Assembly (NCBI RefSeq): GCF_022565475.1
Contig: NZ_JAIUMR010000017.1
Span: 1 to 35,059, forward strand
Reading direction: 5' to 3'
DNA from: Aliidiomarina sp.
GTDB lineage: Bacteria; Pseudomonadota; Gammaproteobacteria; Enterobacterales; Alteromonadaceae
DNA length: 35,059 nucleotides
The translations under genes were made by a program, and so were the position numbers. Shown here piece after piece: positions 32,361 to 35,059 of this stretch. The stretch's first letter is position 1; the number at the start of each line of letters is the position of its first letter. Below the pieces are notes generated by a model. The model was not told where the DNA came from and ran no database searches. It was given only the letters and a program-made list of their open reading frames with translations.

Positions 32361-32406
32361 TTTAGCTGAACTGCTTGAGTGCATTCCACCACACTACTCA
32401 GCTAAA
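32361..32406. repeat. Inverted repeat upstream of the XRE module
   Basis: TTTAGCTGA (32361-32369) and TCAGCTAAA (32398-32406) form a perfect 9-bp inverted repeat with a 28-base spacer, 15 bp from the start codon of the 153-residue protein. In mRNA it would place a stem against the AAGGA ribosome binding site. It could be an operator or a translational control structure. Confidence 0.5.
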
Positions 32407-32437
32407 TTCGGCGTCAGTCCTGCGTCAGGCAGGCTTT

Positions 32438-32496
32438 TGTCATATGACACTGAGCCGCCATGATTTTTAACTTATTGATTTATATTGGTTTGTCAA
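32438..32496 (-). promoter_or_regulatory. Promoter of the XRE module with a 12-bp palindrome
   Basis: On the minus strand TTGACA (32491-32496), 16 bp, TAAGTT (32469-32474) is a plausible promoter with a perfect -35. The -35 abuts the stop codon of the 52-residue gene. A perfect palindrome TGTCATATGACA (32438-32449) lies about 13-24 bp after the expected transcription start, a typical place for a repressor operator. Confidence 0.5.
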
Positions 32497-32655
32497 TTAA
32501 TCGCGGGAACGGAAAATACTGGCCACGATAAACGCAGCGATCACGCCCGTAACCACCCCAAGCGCAAACGAGTTCGTTGCGACCATACCCACAGCACCTA
32601 ACGCAATACCCGCAGCGACTCCTATGACAATCGTTTTGGCTAAGTTTGTGTTCAC
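32497..32655 (-). CDS. 52-residue glycine-rich two-helix membrane protein (GTG start)
   Basis: A GTG codon at 32655 preceded by GGAGG (eight-base spacing) opens a 52-codon frame ending in TAA at 32497. The product begins (M)NTNLAKTIVIGVAAGIALG and consists of two hydrophobic glycine/alanine-rich segments separated by VATNSF, ending in the basic FRSRD. The small glycine-motif helix pair resembles glycine-zipper-type proteins, but I cannot assign a family. The strong ribosome binding site and clean membrane composition make it a likely real gene. It lies upstream of the XRE module and is divergent from the AI-2E permease gene. Confidence 0.75.
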   Translation of the reverse strand: MNTNLAKTIVIGVAAGIALGAVGMVATNSFALGVVTGVIAAFIVASIFRSRD

Positions 32656-32690
32656 GCGTTCGACCTCCGCAAATTGAATCGGCTATTGGG

Positions 32691-32719
32691 TTAATACTAG
32701 GCGTTTTTTGCACTATAGT
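32691..32719 (+). promoter_or_regulatory. Candidate promoter of the AI-2E permease gene
   Basis: TTAATA (32691-32696), 17 bp, TATAGT (32714-32719) is a reasonable promoter. If used, transcription starts after the upstream in-frame ATG at 32722, which supports the downstream start at 32767. Confidence 0.4.
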
Positions 32720-32766
32720 TAATGATTAAGTTAAAAGTAGTTTCGAAAACAAGGACAAACGAATTT

Positions 32767-33894
32767 ATGGCGAAATCAACGACAAGCGCGGAAGCAAACC
32801 AAGAAGCCCCTAGTGAGAGTTTAAAAACGCCGATCTATGGTTTGTTCGTTCTCGCCATCTTATATACCTTCTACCTTGCGCACCAAATTGTCTTGCCCAT
32901 TGTTCTGGCGATATTGGTTACCTTGCTATTTTCGCCTGTCGTCGAAAAGCTTTACAAAAAATGGGGGCTACCGAAGTCAATCTCAGCCTTACTTCTTTTA
33001 ATCAGCTTACTTGCAGCGATGGCTGGCATTGTCGCTGCAGTCAGTCAGCCATTACTAGAGTGGGCGGCGCGCGCGCCGCAAACCATCTCACAGCTTCTCG
33101 TCGGTGAGAGTGATCTGCAACGTCACCTGAGCACATTAACCGACACAGCAGCCGAAATTGAAGAGCAACTCGAAGAGCAAATGGGCGATGATGCCGAAAC
33201 GCCACAAACCGTCGTACTGCAAACCGACTCGTGGCGGAACCAGCTCACCACCGGCCTGTATCAAACCGCTTCTGGGGTGACATTGGCGCTGGCCTTAACC
33301 TATTTCTTGTTGGTCAGCGGCGACCGTATGCTATTGAACCTCGCGGATCAAATGAAGCGCCGAAAACGACGAATCATGATGCGGATTATTCGCAGTGGCC
33401 AAGAACAAATCGCTCGTTATTTGGGCGTCATCACGCTGACCAACACGAGTATTGGTGTCGCTATTGGCCTGATTGCTTGGGCCATAGGCATGCCTTCACC
33501 GGTGGTGTGGGGTCTCATCGTTGCCTTGACACGTTTTATCCCCTACCTCGGTGTGTTCATTGCTTTTGGTTTACTCACCGTGGTTTCTGTCACCAGCTTT
33601 GATTCCGTGTGGCAAATGGCCGTCGTACCGGTCAGTTTCATGATCATTAGCAGTTTAGTTGGCTTCTTTTTGGAGCCGTACATTCACGGCATGCGACTTG
33701 CGGTCAATCCCGTCGTTATTTTCATTGCCATCTTCTTTTGGGGTTGGTTGTGGGGGCCGATCGGCGTGTTTATTGCGGTGCCACTCATGACCGTCATCAT
33801 GGTGGTGATTAGTCACATTCCCCAAATGAATAGCGTGTATCAAGTCCTGTCGAAGGACAGTGTGAAGACATTACGCAAAAAGGAATCTTCATGA
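32767..33894 (+). CDS. AI-2E family transporter (PerM-like permease)
   Basis: This protein, 375 residues from the ATG at 32767, is an AI-2E/PerM family membrane protein. It shows the family layout: N-terminal helices (YGLFVLAILYTFYLAHQIVL), a variable soluble stretch (about 110-175), and the conserved C-terminal block ALTRFIPYLGVFIAFG, FLEPYIHGMRLAVNPVVIFI and GWLWGPIGVFIAVPL. The in-frame ATG at 32722 has no ribosome binding site and lies at a promoter-like TATAGT; AAGGA lies 12 bases before 32767. Family members include autoinducer-2 exporters and Na+/H+ antiporters, so the substrate is open. Its TGA overlaps the ATG of the pirin gene. Confidence 0.9.
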   Translation: MAKSTTSAEANQEAPSESLKTPIYGLFVLAILYTFYLAHQIVLPIVLAILVTLLFSPVVEKLYKKWGLPKSISALLLLISLLAAMAGIVAAVSQPLLEWAARAPQTISQLLVGESDLQRHLSTLTDTAAEIEEQLEEQMGDDAETPQTVVLQTDSWRNQLTTGLYQTASGVTLALALTYFLLVSGDRMLLNLADQMKRRKRRIMMRIIRSGQEQIARYLGVITLTNTSIGVAIGLIAWAIGMPSPVVWGLIVALTRFIPYLGVFIAFGLLTVVSVTSFDSVWQMAVVPVSFMIISSLVGFFLEPYIHGMRLAVNPVVIFIAIFFWGWLWGPIGVFIAVPLMTVIMVVISHIPQMNSVYQVLSKDSVKTLRKKESS

Positions 33895-34823
33895 GCCGTG
33901 AGTCCGCAGCAAATACCGAATACACCAGCGAGGGCAAACCCTGCCAAACCAAACGCATACAAGCACGGATGTCCGATGTGGGTGGCATACCCGTGGCGCG
34001 GACTTTGCCGACGAAAGCGCAACGTACGATTGGCCCCTGGTGTTTTCTCGACCATGCCGGCCCCGTCACTTTTTCTGCAGACGAAACGGGCATGCAGGTT
34101 GGCCCGCACCCACACACCTGCCTGCAAACCTTCACGTGGATGCTTGCCGGCGAAGTATTGCATCGTGATAGTTTAGGAAATCGGCAAATCATTCGTCCCA
34201 GTCAAGTCAACTTAATGACGGCTGGCCATGGCATCAGCCATACCGAGGAATCTGTGTTCAGCAAGGAAAGTGGACGCGAGCTGCATGCCGCGCAACTGTG
34301 GATTGCAATGCCGGAGTCCGAGCAAAACAGCGCACCTGCCTTTGAACATTATTCAGACTTGCCGATAATGCACCTTGGCCATGTCGCCTTAACCCTTCTG
34401 ATCGGTGAATTTAACGGACAAAAAGCACCCACACGGACATATTTGCCAATTGTTGGCATAGATTTGCACTTTGCGGCCGATGATGAAATATCGGTCAATT
34501 TAGAGCCGGCGTTCGAATATGGCATCACCGCATTAGTCGGCGGTTTTTCCCTAACCGGAACAACCTTCAATCAAGATGAGTTAGCCGTGCTCGCGACGGG
34601 GCACGACACCGCAACAATTAGCGCCAAAAAGGGAAGTCGATTGCTCCTCATTGGCGGCACACCTCTGACCAAACCGATCACAATCTGGTGGAATTACGTA
34701 GGGTATAGTAAGGAATACATTAGCCAAGCCCAGCAAGACTGGCATGCGCATCACAAACGCTTTGGCGATGTACCGAATAGTAACGCGGCGCGCATGCAGG
34801 GGCCGGAAGTGCCTTGGCGCTAG
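33891..34823 (+). CDS. Pirin family protein
   Basis: This 310-residue protein is a bicupin of the pirin family. The N-terminal cupin carries the metal ligands in GPHPHTCLQTFTWMLAGEV and TAGHGISHTEES (two His, then His and Glu), and the conserved GPWCFLDHAGPV lies before them. A pirin C-terminal cupin follows. Bacterial pirins include quercetinases and redox-linked regulators, so the reaction is unknown. Its start overlaps the AI-2E permease stop as ATGA, indicating translational coupling. 40 bp downstream is the broken FMN reductase gene, probably the third member of the original operon. Confidence 0.93.
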   Translation: MSRESAANTEYTSEGKPCQTKRIQARMSDVGGIPVARTLPTKAQRTIGPWCFLDHAGPVTFSADETGMQVGPHPHTCLQTFTWMLAGEVLHRDSLGNRQIIRPSQVNLMTAGHGISHTEESVFSKESGRELHAAQLWIAMPESEQNSAPAFEHYSDLPIMHLGHVALTLLIGEFNGQKAPTRTYLPIVGIDLHFAADDEISVNLEPAFEYGITALVGGFSLTGTTFNQDELAVLATGHDTATISAKKGSRLLLIGGTPLTKPITIWWNYVGYSKEYISQAQQDWHAHHKRFGDVPNSNAARMQGPEVPWR

Positions 34824-34863
34824 ACCAAGGTGTCCGAATTCATTTCAGTAGTAAGGAGTCAAA

Positions 34864-34971
34864 ATGGCACAGTCGAAGAAAAAGATTCTCGCATTTGCCG
34901 GTAGCTTACGCAGCGGTAGTTTCAACAAAAAGTGGCTATTTGCAATACAAGGTTGGATTCTATCTGAGTAG
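34864..34971 (+). pseudogene. 5' fragment of an NADPH-dependent FMN reductase gene
   Basis: With AAGGAG upstream, the ATG at 34864 opens a frame whose first residues, KKILAFAGSLRSGSFNKK, are the N-terminal FMN-binding loop of the NADPH-dependent FMN/quinone reductase family (about 180 residues). After Lys23 the sequence changes to unrelated WLFAIQGWILSE and stops at 34971. Similarity ends at about 34932. The gene is therefore truncated, most likely by an insertion whose edge is the remaining 127 bases of the window, or by an assembly join. Confidence 0.8.
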
Positions 34972-34995
34972 TTAAACTGGAATCAACTCTCTTTT

Positions 34996-35057
34996 GTGCA
35001 AAAGGTGGTTGACAATTACTTGCTTGAAATTGTACTGTTTCGTGCAAAAGGTGGTTG
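34996..35057 (+). repeat. 16-bp direct repeat around a promoter-like sequence
   Basis: GTGCAAAAGGTGGTTG occurs at 34996-35011 and again at 35042-35057, a period of 46 bp. Between them TTGACA (35009-35014) and TACTGT (35033-35038), with an 18-bp spacer, form a promoter-like pair, and ACAATT/AAATTGT (35013-35018/35027-35033) is a small inverted repeat. The window ends two bases after the second copy. The repeats may be binding sites within the end of a mobile element. Confidence 0.7.
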
Positions 35058-35059
35058 GA

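Noticed and set aside
34996-35059. CRISPR array or integron attC at the right edge
   Set aside because: Only two 16-bp copies with one 30-bp gap are visible, no cas genes are present, and no paired RYYYAAC/GTTRRRY core sites were found.
1-35059. tRNA genes
   Set aside because: No segment with a convincing T-loop GGTTCGAATCC-type sequence and matching acceptor stem was noticed by eye; a covariance search would be needed to exclude them fully.

Overview
The window looks like chromosomal DNA of a marine-type gammaproteobacterium of the Alteromonadales, and I would guess the Idiomarina/Pseudidiomarina group. This is an inference from gene content and E. coli-like rrn promoters, because no 16S sequence is inside the window. 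Gene density is high, overlaps are short, and no tRNA, complete insertion sequence, prophage or CRISPR array was seen.

Left edge (1-475): on the minus strand there is a tandem rRNA-operon promoter pair (P1, P2) and a 16S leader with boxA, so an rrn operon begins just outside the window. It is followed by a gamma-carbonic-anhydrase-like gene (yrdA) and an unknown coiled-coil lipoprotein. 1.7-6.9 kb is the SOS mutasome cassette imuA-imuB-dnaE2 under a perfect LexA box. 7-12.4 kb resembles the E. coli yihG/dsbA/srkA neighbourhood: a yihG-type acyltransferase faces a minus-strand run ccoG-srkA-dsbA-ybdG-type channel. 12.5-14.6 kb is mgtE behind an unknown outer-membrane-like protein. 14.9-16.8 kb is uppP-apbE. 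17-19.3 kb is the peroxide-defence block ahpC-ahpD with divergent oxyR.

19.5-22.7 kb is a two-gene PQQ cassette: a PQQ-dependent aldose sugar dehydrogenase followed three bases later by a TonB-dependent receptor that closely resembles E. coli PqqU (YncD), the PQQ importer. 22.7-26.3 kb is an NtrC-type histidine kinase/response regulator pair divergent from a small secreted DUF4168 protein. The shared intergenic region holds a near-consensus sigma-54 promoter for the DUF4168 gene and, about 110-150 bp upstream of it, a cluster of TGACA repeats that could be the enhancer. I consider this the best candidate for an undescribed regulatory system here.

26.5-31.6 kb holds a secreted M28 peptidase, an MJ1255-type glycosyltransferase with a PAP2 phosphatase, a GST-like protein and an EamA transporter. 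31.6-32.7 kb is a compact minus-strand module: a membrane-anchored XRE regulator, an unknown single-span protein, and a GTG-initiated 52-residue two-helix protein, with palindromes in the control region. The right edge is an AI-2E family permease, a pirin, and an NADPH-dependent FMN reductase gene that is broken after about 23 codons. It is followed by unrelated sequence with a 16-bp direct repeat, probably the edge of an inserted element.
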